Translations under genes and position numbers: made by a program | In this document: piece by piece, positions 55,499-64,000 of the stretch | How the letters are laid out: every line of letters starts with the position of its first letter | How positions within the stretch are numbered: the first letter of the stretch is position 1 | From: Luteibacter sp. OK325 | GTDB taxonomy: Bacteria > Pseudomonadota > Gammaproteobacteria > Xanthomonadales > Rhodanobacteraceae | Direction of reading: 5' to 3' | NCBI RefSeq assembly: GCF_003050935.1 | Contig: NZ_QAOX01000006.1 | Location: forward strand, 62,001 to 126,000 | DNA length: 64,000 nt | Notes under the pieces: generated by a model | The model's input: the letters and a program-made list of their open reading frames with translations, nothing else | What the model was told of the DNA's origin: nothing | Databases searched by the model: none

Positions 55499-57664
55499 TC
55501 AGAGAAACTTGTAATTGAACGTCAACGTGACCGTATGCGGCGCCGCGTAGTACAGGTTGCTGTACTCATCCAGCACGAAGTACTTCCGGTTGAGCGGGTT
55601 ATCCGCATTGATCTGCAGCGAGGCCTGCGGCGAGAACGCGTATTTCGCCATGGCGCTCACCAGCATCACCGAGGATTGGTTCACCGTCTGCGGGCCATCC
55701 GGACCGTCCACCGGTGCATGGCTGGCCGACTGCCAGTTGGCGCCGCCGCCTACGGTCACGTGGTTCCAGCTGCGCGGTAGCGTGTAGGTGGTGAAAAAGC
55801 GAACCAGCGTGCGTGGGAGTGCCGTGCGCAGGGCCGTAAGCGTACCTTCGTCGCCAAGGCCCTTGATGTTGAAGTGCGACCAGCCCAGCGTGGCGTTCCA
55901 GGTGTCGGACAGCTGGCCGGAGACTTCGGTTTCGAAGCCACGCGACATGGTCCCGTTCACCGGGTTGTATGCCTGCGTGCGACCGTCCGGCAGGAACTCG
56001 CCCACCGCCGCTTCAGCGACGTTGTTCTGGCGCGTTTCGAAGAACGTCAGCGACGTGTTCAGCAGGCCGTCGAAGTAGCGACCCTTGATACCTATCTCGC
56101 GGCTGCTGCCGGTCATCGGATCGAGGAAGCTGCCATCGGCACGACGGTTGTCCTGGGGGTCGAAGATTTCCGTGTAACTGGCAAAGGCTGAATACGTGGG
56201 GTTGATCTCGTAGATCAGGCCCGCATACGGAATGGTCTTGCTGTCTTTCTGGTGATAAATGCCCGCCGACGCATCGTTCGTGTCGTTCTTCCACCGGGCA
56301 TAGCGTGCACCGGCGACGAGCTTGAGCGGATCGGCCAGCTGGAGGCGCGTGGCGATGTACAGGCCGCTCTGCACGGTACGCGCGATGTTCGCGCGGTCCC
56401 CGGTCGATGCGAAATCCGGGAAGGGATAGTCACCGTTCCAGTCGAGGAAGTTGTCGATCGGCGGAAGATCGCCATGCGCGTTCTCGGTGGAGTCCTTGGT
56501 GTAGTGCGAACCGTTGGCGCCAACGACGAGCTCGTGTTCGCGGCCAAAGGCCTCGAACGGACCAGACGCATAGAGGTCCACCATGTTCTGGCGGCCTCGA
56601 TCGCGCCCCTGGTAAGCGTACGGATCCACGCCGGCGCCGGTGTCGCGGTTGGGAAAACCGAAGACGTAGAACAGCTGCGAATCGCCCTGGGTTTCGCGGT
56701 GGCTGGCCATGGCATGCCCCTGCCAGCCGTTGCCGAACTCGTGCTTCAGATCGATGAAGGCGGTCTTGGTGGTGTTGGTCCAGCGCGTCCAGTCGGCCGC
56801 GCTGGTGAACCCGCGACGCCACGGGATGAAGCCGCCATCGTCGTAGAACACCGGGTACGAGCCCCACGTCACGCCCTTCGGCTTGGACTTCTGCCAATCG
56901 AAACCGACGCTTAGCGTGGTGTTCGCATCGAGGTCGGCATCGACCACGCCGTAGAGCACATCCTTCTTGCTGCTGTAACGGTCGAGATAGGAATTGCCCT
57001 GCTGATGCGTAGCGACCACGCGGCCGCGCACGCTGCCCGATGCATTCAACGGCGCGGATAGATCGACCGACTCACGCTGCGTGTTGTATGTGCCGTAACT
57101 TACGGTCGCATCTGCCTGCAAGGTATGGCTGTCGGCATGCTTGCGCACGAAGTTGATCAGGGCCGACGGGCTGCCCGCGCCGCTGAGCAGACCCGAAGCA
57201 CCACGCACTACTTCGATGCGATCGTAAACCGAGGTATCGAGACTGCCATCCGCCGAGCTGGCATTGAGGCCCGGCGCGACAGGCACCCCGTCGTATGCCA
57301 TGTTCTCGATCTGGAAGCCGCGCGCATAGAACACCACACGTTCGGTGTCGTACGCGCTGGAAAACACGCCCGTGGTGTTGTCGAGCACGCTGCGCACCGA
57401 GGTGAGGTTCTGGTCCTCGATGCGCTGCTCGGTGATGACGCTTACCGACTGCGGCGTGTCCTGCAGCGACAGCGGCAGGCGCGTCGCGACAGAGGTCTGG
57501 TCGATGGCGTAGTTCGATGTGCGCTGTCCGCGCACCTTCACCGCGTCGAGCGTGGTGGCGGTATCGGCCGTCGTCGACTGCGCCTGCGCAACGGCGGGCA
57601 TGGAGAAAGCAAGGCCAATGGCCAGCGAAAGCAGCCGCGGACGGCTGGTATGGAGTGCAAGCAT
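55499..57664 (-). CDS. TonB-dependent siderophore receptor
   Basis: 721 residues with a Sec signal (LLSLAIGLAFSMPAVAQAQS). The plug domain has SLQDTPQSVSVITEQRIEDQ and VRGASGLLSGAGSPSALINF. The 22-strand barrel ends in the outer-membrane signature HTVTLTFNYKFL, with the terminal aromatic pattern. The plug resembles FhuA/FpvA/FoxA-type ferric siderophore receptors. I see no clear Fur box upstream but a strong palindrome at 57695-57715. Confidence 0.95.
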   Translation of the reverse strand: MLALHTSRPRLLSLAIGLAFSMPAVAQAQSTTADTATTLDAVKVRGQRTSNYAIDQTSVATRLPLSLQDTPQSVSVITEQRIEDQNLTSVRSVLDNTTGVFSSAYDTERVVFYARGFQIENMAYDGVPVAPGLNASSADGSLDTSVYDRIEVVRGASGLLSGAGSPSALINFVRKHADSHTLQADATVSYGTYNTQRESVDLSAPLNASGSVRGRVVATHQQGNSYLDRYSSKKDVLYGVVDADLDANTTLSVGFDWQKSKPKGVTWGSYPVFYDDGGFIPWRRGFTSAADWTRWTNTTKTAFIDLKHEFGNGWQGHAMASHRETQGDSQLFYVFGFPNRDTGAGVDPYAYQGRDRGRQNMVDLYASGPFEAFGREHELVVGANGSHYTKDSTENAHGDLPPIDNFLDWNGDYPFPDFASTGDRANIARTVQSGLYIATRLQLADPLKLVAGARYARWKNDTNDASAGIYHQKDSKTIPYAGLIYEINPTYSAFASYTEIFDPQDNRRADGSFLDPMTGSSREIGIKGRYFDGLLNTSLTFFETRQNNVAEAAVGEFLPDGRTQAYNPVNGTMSRGFETEVSGQLSDTWNATLGWSHFNIKGLGDEGTLTALRTALPRTLVRFFTTYTLPRSWNHVTVGGGANWQSASHAPVDGPDGPQTVNQSSVMLVSAMAKYAFSPQASLQINADNPLNRKYFVLDEYSNLYYAAPHTVTLTFNYKFL

Positions 57665-57694
57665 GGATGGATGCCCCTGGGACGAGTGGCCTAA

Positions 57695-57715
57695 GCAAGC
57701 GGGAGTTCCGCTTGC
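57695..57715. promoter_or_regulatory. palindrome upstream of the TonB receptor
   Basis: GCAAGCGG-GAGTT-CCGCTTGC lies 31 bp before the receptor start. It could be an operator or an mRNA hairpin. Confidence 0.45.
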
Positions 57716-57794
57716 ATGAAAGTCACGACGGGGGCTGGCTTGACGGCTGGCAGGTCGCTCTGTTCGCAGAGTCTAACAAAGCGACCCCACGTTT

Positions 57795-57818
57795 TGTAGG
57801 AGCCGATTCATCGGCGAT
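57795..57818 (+). repeat. single REP element
   Basis: TGTAGGAGCCGATTCATCGG followed by CGAT, between the divergent TonB receptor and UDG-family genes. Confidence 0.9.
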
Positions 57819-57856
57819 CGAGTGCTGCAACCTCGCTCGCCGGTTAAACTTTGCCC

Positions 57857-58444
57857 ATGACATCCCTGCCGTCACTACTGAAAGAGGTTCGCGCCTGCAC
57901 GGTATGTGCCGCGCACCTGCCCCTCGGACCGCGTCCCGTCGTACAGGCGCACGCGTCGGCGCGCATTCTCATCGCGGGTCAGGCGCCGGGACGGAAAGTG
58001 CACGAGACGGGTATCCCGTTCAATGACGTCAGCGGGAACAGATTGCGCCAGTGGCTGGGGCTATCGCCTGAGGTTTTCTACGACGAGACCAAGCTGGCCA
58101 TCCTCGGCATGGGCTTCTGTTTCCCCGGGACAGGCAAGTCAGGTGACCTGCCGCCGCGCCCCGAGTGCGCGCCGACATGGCGGGCACCGCTGCTGGCCGA
58201 ATTGCCTGACATCCAGCTCACGCTGGTGCTCGGACAGTACGCGATGGCTTATCACCTGCCCGGCCGGGGAAAGACACTCACGGAGATCGTTTCGGGCTGG
58301 AAGCGCGACTGGCCCATCATCGTGCCACTGCCTCACCCCAGCCCGCGCAATCAGGCCTGGCTCAAGCGTAATCCGTGGTTTGAGAGCGAGCTGCTCCCCG
58401 TGCTTCGGCTACGCATCGCCGACGTGCTCCGGAGCGAGAACTAG
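57857..58444 (+). CDS. uracil-DNA glycosylase family protein
   Basis: 195 residues from the ATG at 57857. A Cys-rich start (VRACTVCAAHLP) is followed by UDG motif 1 (ILIAGQAPGRKVHETGIPFN) and the DNA-binding HPSP motif (LPHPSPRNQAWL). This resembles the bacterial UDG-like proteins with GQAPG in place of GEAPG. Only the first two cysteines typical of the [4Fe-4S] family 4 enzymes are seen, so a cluster is uncertain. It is convergent with polB. Confidence 0.88.
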   Translation: MTSLPSLLKEVRACTVCAAHLPLGPRPVVQAHASARILIAGQAPGRKVHETGIPFNDVSGNRLRQWLGLSPEVFYDETKLAILGMGFCFPGTGKSGDLPPRPECAPTWRAPLLAELPDIQLTLVLGQYAMAYHLPGRGKTLTEIVSGWKRDWPIIVPLPHPSPRNQAWLKRNPWFESELLPVLRLRIADVLRSEN

Positions 58445-58453
58445 ACGGCCGGA

Positions 58454-60832
58454 TCACGCCTGGAACAGGCTGATCTGCGCTGTCGTCAGGTTGGCGAAAC
58501 TGTCGTTCAATGGTCCGAGGATCGCATCGGCGATCGGCTGCAGCTGGCTGGTCAGGTAGTGCTCGTAGTCGATCCGTGACTCGCGCGCCTCCAGCGGCTC
58601 CGGGCCATTACGGGTGATCACATAACTGATCCAGCCACCATTCTGGTACTGCAGCGGACGTTGGCGCCGCGCGTTGTAGTCGTCGGCGAGACGCGCGGCC
58701 CGCACCTGCGGCGGTGTATTGCTTTGGTAGTCGGCGAGCTTGCCGCGTAGCCGCTTGCGGTAGACCAGCAGATCGTCGAACTCACCGGCAAGCAGGCTGC
58801 GCGTGTACTCGCGGATAAAGGTGGCATAGGGCTGCTCTTTGAAGATAAGCAGGTACAGCGCCTGCTGGAACTTCTGGGCCAGAGGAGTCCAGTCACTGCG
58901 TACGGTTTCCAGCCCGCGATAGACCACTTCTTCCGCACCCTCCTCCGACACGACCAGGCCGGCATAACGCTTCTTGCTGCCCAGCTCGCTGCCGCGGATG
59001 GTAGGCATGAAGAAGCGTTGGTAATGCGTGTCGAATTCGATCTCGAGCTGGCTCTCCAGGCCGAATGTCCCGAGCAGATGATCGTGCCACCACCGGTTCA
59101 CGCGCTCGACGAGATGGTCGGCAATGGCGGACGCCTCGGCTTCACTGCGGCGTACCTTCAGCCAGATGAAGATCGAGTCGGTATCGCCATAGATGACTTC
59201 ATAGCCTTCGGCCTCGACCAGCTCGCGCGTGCGACGCATGACGTCGTGACCACGCAGGGTCACGGCCGATACCAGTTCGGGATCGAAGAAACGGCAATTG
59301 GGTGCACCGAGCACGCCGACGAACGAATTCATCAGCAGCTTCAGCGACTGGGACTGCGCCTGGTTGCCCTGTCGCTTCGCCTCGTCGCGGCGCTCCCAAA
59401 GCTGGGTGACAATGGCCGGCAGGCAATGCCTGGTGCGGGAGAAGAATCGTCCATGCACGCCGGGCACGGCGGCGGCTTGCGAGGTATCGAGGGCACCTTC
59501 GGCGAGCCCGACCGGATCGACCAGGAAGCTCCGGATGATGGACGGATAAAGGCTCTTGAAGTCCAGCACCAGCACGGAGTCGTAAAGCCCCGGGCGGGAG
59601 TTCATCACGAACCCACCCGGGAACGCCTTCTCGGGCACGTCGCCGACGTTCGGCGCGACATAGCCTTCCCGATGCATGCGCGGCAGGTACTGATGGTCGA
59701 ACGCGGCAATAGAACCGCCTGAGTGATCGGCCTGCAGGCCGGTGACATGGGCACGCTCGAGCAGGAATTCGAAGAGCTTCGCCTTGGCGAAGATCCGCGT
59801 GACCAGCTCGCAATCCTTCAGGTTATAGCGTGCGAGGGCGACCTTGTCCTCGTGGAAGCGTCGCTCGATTTCGGCCATGCGGTGGTAGGGATCGTCAATG
59901 GACTTACCCTCGCCGAGCATCGTCTGCGCGACGTTCTCCAGGCTGTAGGACGAAAAACTCCACTGCGCCCCACGCACTGCTTCTATACCGTCGATCACCA
60001 GCCGGCCCGCCATCGGTGCGAAGAGGAAGCCCTCCCGCCGCGAATGGCCGCGCCACTCAATGGGCTGGGCACCGCGTCCCAGCAGCAACGGAATGCCATG
60101 TTTGTCCGCATGCGCCTGCAGGAGGCGAAGATCGAACTGCACGACGCTCCATCCGATGAGGGCGTCAGGATCGTGCTCGGCGAACCAGGCGTTCAGGCGA
60201 TGGATGATCTGCGCCGGATCAGCCACGTACTCAAGCTTGAAGTCGTCGGGCGGTACGTCGTTCACGCCCGGCTCGCCGAGCATGTAAACCTGCCGCTGTC
60301 CGCAGCCCTCCAGGGCGAGGGAGTACAGATCGCCCTCGGCGCTCGTCTCGATATCGAGCGACACCACGCGAAGCGACGGCCGGTAGTCGGCCACGGGCCG
60401 GAGCTTCGGATCGAAGATGGCATCACCCTCCTCCGCGCCGCCCTCGATGCTGACCGCCGCAGTGATGAAGCGCTCCATCATGTAGCGCTCCGGCGGCCGT
60501 ATATCGGCTTCATACAACGCTACGCCGCGATCCTTCAGCCGCTTCTCCAGAAGCATCATCTGCCGGTGGCTGCGGGTGTACACACCCAGCACCGGTTCCT
60601 GCGTAAAGGTTTTCAGCGGTAACGGGCGGATGTCCACGCTGGCGACCCGGCGCGCCACGGCTTCGATGTCCGCTTGCCGCGACGCCGCCGCGAAGGCGAC
60701 CGACTGCTGCGCGGTGATCACGACCCGCTTCGGCCCGTCGTCGGTCGCCATCCAGAGTTCGACGTCGGTGCCATGCCCCGTGTCCCGCCAGTGGCGGCTA
60801 AGAATGAAACCCTGTCGGGTCGGGGACGTCAC
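58454..60832 (-). CDS. polB: DNA polymerase II (family B)
   Basis: 792 residues from a GTG at 60832 (VTSPTRQGFILSRHWRDTGH), close to E. coli Pol II (783); an ATG 23 codons upstream is less family-like. The exonuclease motif is VVSLDIETSAEGDLYSLAL. Polymerase motif A is VLVLDFKSLYPSIIRSFLVD, motif B is LKLLMNSFVGVLGAPNCRFF and motif C is VIYGDTDSIFIWL. It is a DNA-damage-tolerance and replication-restart polymerase, SOS-controlled in E. coli. I saw no clear LexA box here. Confidence 0.97.
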   Translation of the reverse strand: MTSPTRQGFILSRHWRDTGHGTDVELWMATDDGPKRVVITAQQSVAFAAASRQADIEAVARRVASVDIRPLPLKTFTQEPVLGVYTRSHRQMMLLEKRLKDRGVALYEADIRPPERYMMERFITAAVSIEGGAEEGDAIFDPKLRPVADYRPSLRVVSLDIETSAEGDLYSLALEGCGQRQVYMLGEPGVNDVPPDDFKLEYVADPAQIIHRLNAWFAEHDPDALIGWSVVQFDLRLLQAHADKHGIPLLLGRGAQPIEWRGHSRREGFLFAPMAGRLVIDGIEAVRGAQWSFSSYSLENVAQTMLGEGKSIDDPYHRMAEIERRFHEDKVALARYNLKDCELVTRIFAKAKLFEFLLERAHVTGLQADHSGGSIAAFDHQYLPRMHREGYVAPNVGDVPEKAFPGGFVMNSRPGLYDSVLVLDFKSLYPSIIRSFLVDPVGLAEGALDTSQAAAVPGVHGRFFSRTRHCLPAIVTQLWERRDEAKRQGNQAQSQSLKLLMNSFVGVLGAPNCRFFDPELVSAVTLRGHDVMRRTRELVEAEGYEVIYGDTDSIFIWLKVRRSEAEASAIADHLVERVNRWWHDHLLGTFGLESQLEIEFDTHYQRFFMPTIRGSELGSKKRYAGLVVSEEGAEEVVYRGLETVRSDWTPLAQKFQQALYLLIFKEQPYATFIREYTRSLLAGEFDDLLVYRKRLRGKLADYQSNTPPQVRAARLADDYNARRQRPLQYQNGGWISYVITRNGPEPLEARESRIDYEHYLTSQLQPIADAILGPLNDSFANLTTAQISLFQA

Positions 60833-60912
60833 TGAGGAATCCTGCGGATAGCTGAAGCGTGAATTGTGCCACCCCCCGGCATGAATTAAGCCCGATGGCA
60901 CAACAGCCCTTC

Positions 60913-61017
60913 TGTAGGAGCCGATTCATCGGCGATCCCGCGGCAGCGGGCCAGCGCACGGCTAGGGCACGGCCAGCGCACGGCTAGCACCCATTCGTCG
61001 ATGAATCGGCTCCCACA
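60913..61017. repeat. REP inverted pair with hairpin and short tandem repeat
   Basis: A forward REP (60913-60936), a CCCGCGGCAGCGGG hairpin (60937-60950), CCAGCGCACGGCTAG copies, and a reverse REP with one changed base (60993-61017). With about 140 bp of featureless flanks this accounts for the 329-bp gap after polB. Confidence 0.85.
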
Positions 61018-61161
61018 TACAAGCATTCACGGCGGGAGCCCTTCAAACGGACTAAGATTCATGCCGCCATTGAATACCAATGCCCTGGCGCCGGTCCAAA
61101 CGTTCAAGACAAGGCCGGGGCTTCGGCGAATAGTCCTCCGTCTTCAACCAAGGCCCACGGC

Positions 61162-61548
61162 ATGAATGACTCCGTTCTCAGCAAGAGCTTCCTCGACGCC
61201 CAGCGCGAGCGCCTCCTCACCCTGCGCAAGCAGCTGATCTCCAGCGCCGACGCGGCGGGTGACGAAGAGGGCCTGCTCCAGCAGACCGCCGGCGGTGAGC
61301 CGCAGGATTCCGGCGACGATGCCGAGCGCTTTGCGCTACAGGACCGTGACGAGTCCATCCTGGGTCACAACGAGGACCGCCTGGCCATCGTCGACCGCGC
61401 GCTGGAAAAGCTGGACGAAGGCACCTACGGCGTCTCCGACGGCAACGGCGAGAGCATCTCGAAGGCTCGTCTCGAAGCCATTCCGGAGACGATCTACACG
61501 CTGGAAGAAATGGAGGCGCGCGAGCGCGCCGAGCGCAACGCGCGCTAA
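61162..61548 (+). CDS. TraR/DksA-family protein lacking zinc-finger cysteines
   Basis: 128 residues. A coiled coil (FLDAQRERLLTLRKQLISSA), an acidic tip-like segment (GGEPQDSGDDAERFALQDRD) and a C-terminal region (KLDEGTYGVSDGNGESISKA) match DksA/TraR relatives. In those relatives the last part reads GxYGxCxxCGxxI. Here Ser and Asn replace the cysteines and the protein has none at all. It may still enter the RNA polymerase secondary channel. The role is unknown. Confidence 0.85.
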   Translation: MNDSVLSKSFLDAQRERLLTLRKQLISSADAAGDEEGLLQQTAGGEPQDSGDDAERFALQDRDESILGHNEDRLAIVDRALEKLDEGTYGVSDGNGESISKARLEAIPETIYTLEEMEARERAERNAR

Positions 61549-61561
61549 GGCACCGCGGTGA

Positions 61562-62179
61562 TCACGGCGCCACGAGTTCGGGAAACCCCGGATAGAACGC
61601 GCCGTGATCGCCCTCGTGATTGGCGAAGCCCGGCTTGGTCAGGAAACCGCGCGGCGGAATGAAGCTGTAGATGGTGCGACGTGGCGATTCATGCCAGCCG
61701 ATGTTGAAGGCACCCAGCTTGGGAAAGAACTGCAATTCGCTATACGGCAGGTGATCGTGGATCCACCAGGCCATCGCTTCCCAGGTCACGCCCTCGTCGA
61801 GGCGGTCGACCAGCCAGGGCACCACCACGGTGGTCAGCGCGCCCATGCCGCCCCTGCTCCGCAGGTCCCATATGTGTCGCGCCCGGTTCTTTTCGTTAGA
61901 GGCACAACTGAGCCTGTGCTTGCAGCCGAACGCGTTGACTTCGGGTGAGCGGTACGCCGAGCGGATAGCCAACCGGCCAAACGTTGCCTGTAGCGGCTCA
62001 AGCAGGTTCTGGCAGAGCCCTTTGCCCGCTTCGATCGCCAGCTCCGGATCATCTGGAAGATTGGCCATGCCTTCGATGGCGGCGATTTCGCTGTAGAGGA
62101 AATCGCGCATGAAGAATGAATGCGAAAGGCGCGCTCGACTGAAGGCTTCGGCGGCCCGAACGGTTTTCGGTGCTTTCAT
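61562..62179 (-). CDS. peptidase M15-like protein
   Basis: 205 residues from the ATG at 62179 (MKAPKTVRAAEAFSRARLSH). FGRLAIRSAYRSPEVNAFGC and ARHIWDLRS resemble the Arg/His/Asp segments of M15 D-Ala-D-Ala peptidases. LAWW-like and HDHLPYSELQFFPKLGAFNI blocks are conserved in a family usually annotated as peptidase M15 or hypothetical. No signal peptide is present, which is odd for a peptidoglycan enzyme, so I keep the function open. Confidence 0.65.
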   Translation of the reverse strand: MKAPKTVRAAEAFSRARLSHSFFMRDFLYSEIAAIEGMANLPDDPELAIEAGKGLCQNLLEPLQATFGRLAIRSAYRSPEVNAFGCKHRLSCASNEKNRARHIWDLRSRGGMGALTTVVVPWLVDRLDEGVTWEAMAWWIHDHLPYSELQFFPKLGAFNIGWHESPRRTIYSFIPPRGFLTKPGFANHEGDHGAFYPGFPELVAP

Positions 62180-62327
62180 GGAGGGTTCGGCCAAAACACG
62201 TTGACCGCACTTTACCCCTTTCAACCGATCAGCTCTTGATGAAAGCCGGCAGCGCGGGCCGCCCGCCCTCACCGCCACGGAACAAACCTGCAAGGTGCGC
62301 GGGGTCACCTGCTGCTACGTTGAAGGC

Positions 62328-63446
62328 ATGAGGTTTCGTATCGGCATCGTGGGCGGTTCCATGGGCGGCCTGTTTGCAGCCAGCCTGTTGCGCAAGGCTG
62401 GCCACGACGTACAGGTTTTCGAACGCTCCGAGCGCGGGCTCGACGGTCGCGGTGCGGGGCTGGTCGGCCAACGCGAGTTGTACGCGATCCTGCGCATGCT
62501 TGGTTGCGAACAGGCGGCCCGCGTCGGCGTGCTGGCACACGAACGAATCACCTTCGCGCGTAACGGCAGCGTCGCCGAGCGAGACGTGACACCGCAGACA
62601 CAGATTTCCTGGGACCACCTATATCGCACGGTCCGTCACCTGCTGCCGCCCGCGGCCTACCGCGTCGGAGCACGCGTGGCGCGTGTCGAGAACTCACCGT
62701 CGGCGGCGACGATCGTGCTGGACGATGGAGAAGCGCTTCGCTTCGACCTGGTCATCGGAGCCGATGGCGTCGGCTCCATCGTGCGTTCTGCCGTGAGCCA
62801 CGGCCCCACGGCGAGCACTTACGCGGGCTATGTCGCCTGGCGCGGATTGATTGACGAAACCACGCTCCCTGCCGAAGCGGCCAGGGTGCTTTCCGAGCGC
62901 TTTGCCTTCTTCCACATGCGCGGATCCCAGATCCTCGGTTACCTCGTTCCGGGTCCCGGCGGTGAAACCGCGCCAGGACGGCGGCGCTACAACTGGGTGT
63001 GGTATCGGCAAGCCGCCGAAGGCGTTGCCCTGGACCGCTGCCTCACCGGGAGCGACGGCCGCCTGCGCGAGTTTTCCGTGGCGCGTGGTGACATGCCGGC
63101 CCTTCTTCGCGACGAACTGGTGGCCGCTGCCGGCGACCTCCTGCCCTCACCGTTTGCCCTTGCCGTGGCGGCCGAACCCACCCCCTCCCTTCAGGCGATC
63201 TTCGACTACGAAAGCACGCGCATGGTGCGCGACCATGTGGCCCTGCTCGGTGACGCCGCCTTCGTGGTGAGGCCGCATACCGCCATGGGCGTGGCCAAGG
63301 CGGCGGGAGACGCAATGGCGCTCGCGGCCGCCCTCGACCGCCTTCCACTGGAGCGGGCCCTGTTCGTCTATGAAGCCGAGCGGCTGGCCGAAGGTCACCG
63401 CATCGCCGTCTACGGCAGGGAACTCGGACGCCCCCTCTCCGCCTGA
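62328..63446 (+). CDS. FAD-dependent aromatic-type monooxygenase
   Basis: 372 residues from the ATG at 62328. The Rossmann dinucleotide motif is RIGIVGGSMGGLFAASLL, DLVIGADGVGSIVR is the DG motif, and ALLGDAAFVVRPHTAMGVAK is the GD motif. This is group A flavin monooxygenase (UbiH/2,6-dihydroxypyridine hydroxylase type). It hydroxylates an unknown substrate with NAD(P)H and O2. Confidence 0.92.
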   Translation: MRFRIGIVGGSMGGLFAASLLRKAGHDVQVFERSERGLDGRGAGLVGQRELYAILRMLGCEQAARVGVLAHERITFARNGSVAERDVTPQTQISWDHLYRTVRHLLPPAAYRVGARVARVENSPSAATIVLDDGEALRFDLVIGADGVGSIVRSAVSHGPTASTYAGYVAWRGLIDETTLPAEAARVLSERFAFFHMRGSQILGYLVPGPGGETAPGRRRYNWVWYRQAAEGVALDRCLTGSDGRLREFSVARGDMPALLRDELVAAAGDLLPSPFALAVAAEPTPSLQAIFDYESTRMVRDHVALLGDAAFVVRPHTAMGVAKAAGDAMALAAALDRLPLERALFVYEAERLAEGHRIAVYGRELGRPLSA

Positions 63447-63548
63447 ACTGCCGACCCACGCACACTTGTCACATCCGGACCCTGCGCGCGATAGACGGCG
63501 ACATTGTCCGCCCCATATGCTTGGGCGAAGGGGAAACGAGGTTAGACC

Positions 63549-63881
63549 GTGTCCGAAGTGACGACTAAGAGCATCCTCCACACGCGCACGTCGCATTTCG
63601 TGTCGGGGGTCGCCACAGGGATGGCCATTACCGGACCGACCGACGACGGCTTTCTGCACCTGCACTTCTTCCGCGAAGTGCAGCGCATCACCAATGACGA
63701 TGTACCGGCCCGCTCGCTGGTGCCGAACGAAGTGGAGCTTGCCTGGGCTCATGCGGAGGCGAACATCCACCTCCACCGTGAGGAGATCGCCGTGATCTCG
63801 ATACCGGTAGGCCGCCTGCCCGTCATCAGCACCAGCATCGCCCGCGCCATGCGTTTCGTGGCCACGCTGGCGACGCGATAG
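63549..63881 (+). CDS. hypothetical protein, 110 residues
   Basis: It starts at a GTG (VSEVTTKSILHTRTSHFVSG) and has alternating hydrophobic beta-like segments (GVATGMAITGPTDDGFLHLH, EEIAVISIPVGRLPVIST). No family is recognised. It sits between the monooxygenase and a convergent oxidoreductase gene. The stop TAG abuts that gene's stop. Confidence 0.65.
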   Translation: MSEVTTKSILHTRTSHFVSGVATGMAITGPTDDGFLHLHFFREVQRITNDDVPARSLVPNEVELAWAHAEANIHLHREEIAVISIPVGRLPVISTSIARAMRFVATLATR

Positions 63882-64000
63882 TCAGACCGGAGGAAACCTC
63901 ACGTGCATGCCGTCGTGCATCGAGCGTTCGGCCGCTTCGATGAGGTCGTGCATGCGGATGGCATCGTTGAAGTCGGGCGCGGTGCGCTCGCCCGTGGAAA
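63882..64000 (-). CDS. Gfo/Idh/MocA-type oxidoreductase, C-terminal end (5' part outside window)
   Basis: The minus strand reads an open frame from the right edge to a TGA at 63884-63882. Its last residues TAPDFNDAIRMHDLIEAAER, then SMHDGMHVRFPPV, match the C-terminal helix of Gfo/Idh/MocA dehydrogenases (APDF-DA...H-LIDA). Only 38 codons are visible, so the call rests on this short pattern. Confidence 0.6.
   Translation of the reverse strand, partial: STGERTAPDFNDAIRMHDLIEAAERSMHDGMHVRFPPV

Overview
The window looks like a chromosomal segment of a high-GC gammaproteobacterium of the Xanthomonadales, most likely Rhodanobacteraceae (Luteibacter/Dyella-like). The reasons are the conserved block carA-carB-greA / dapB-dnaJ-dnaK-grpE-hrcA-recN, the fur/bamE divergent pair next to rnfH-ratA-smpB-ssrA, and the many short palindromes of the form TGTRGGAGCC-N-GGCGAT, a REP-type family. 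No search was run, so the genus is an inference.

Layout. 1-3.4 kb: a LysR regulator cut by the left edge and coupled to a lone sigma region-4 protein, then a carboxymuconolactone-decarboxylase-like protein, a secreted cupin and an ECF41-type sigma factor with a matching autoregulatory promoter. 3.4-18.7 kb: housekeeping core (greA, carB, carA, a 2OG-Fe(II) oxygenase, a CaCA exchanger behind a yybP-ykoY manganese riboswitch, dapB, dnaJ, dnaK, grpE, hrcA, recN). 18.8-21.5 kb: a divergent NarL-type response regulator and MASE1 histidine kinase, followed by a structured RNA with GGA loops that looks like a CsrA/RsmA sponge. 21.5-24.3 kb: fur, bamE, rnfH, ratA, smpB and tmRNA.

24.3-29.5 kb, directly 3' of tmRNA, is an accessory island that looks AT-richer. 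It carries a STAS-GHKL ATPase / DUF4325 STAS / PIN nuclease operon, a two-gene CBASS (CD-NTase plus Cap15-like effector) and an Abi_C protein. This is the most defence-like region. The three-gene STAS/GHKL/PIN operon is the best candidate for an undescribed system.

29.7-46.7 kb is accessory metabolism and regulation: hemolysin III, alpha/beta hydrolases, a quinone-oxidoreductase-like enzyme, a second CMD protein with a divergent LysR, a GNAT, a Tat-exported FAD oxidase, LysR / metallo-beta-lactamase / HD / cupin genes, a kinase-less MASE1 protein, a 54-residue secreted peptide, a MarR-EmrB efflux pair and a DHA1 transporter whose last residues are encoded by a REP element. 46.8-64 kb: PQQ glucose dehydrogenase, GH35 beta-galactosidase with its Shine-Dalgarno inside a perfect inverted repeat, DUF488, DUF1090, an MFS/AraC divergent pair, a TonB siderophore receptor, a UDG-family protein, DNA polymerase II, a cysteine-less DksA-like protein, an M15-like protein, an FAD monooxygenase and the end of a Gfo/Idh/MocA oxidoreductase.
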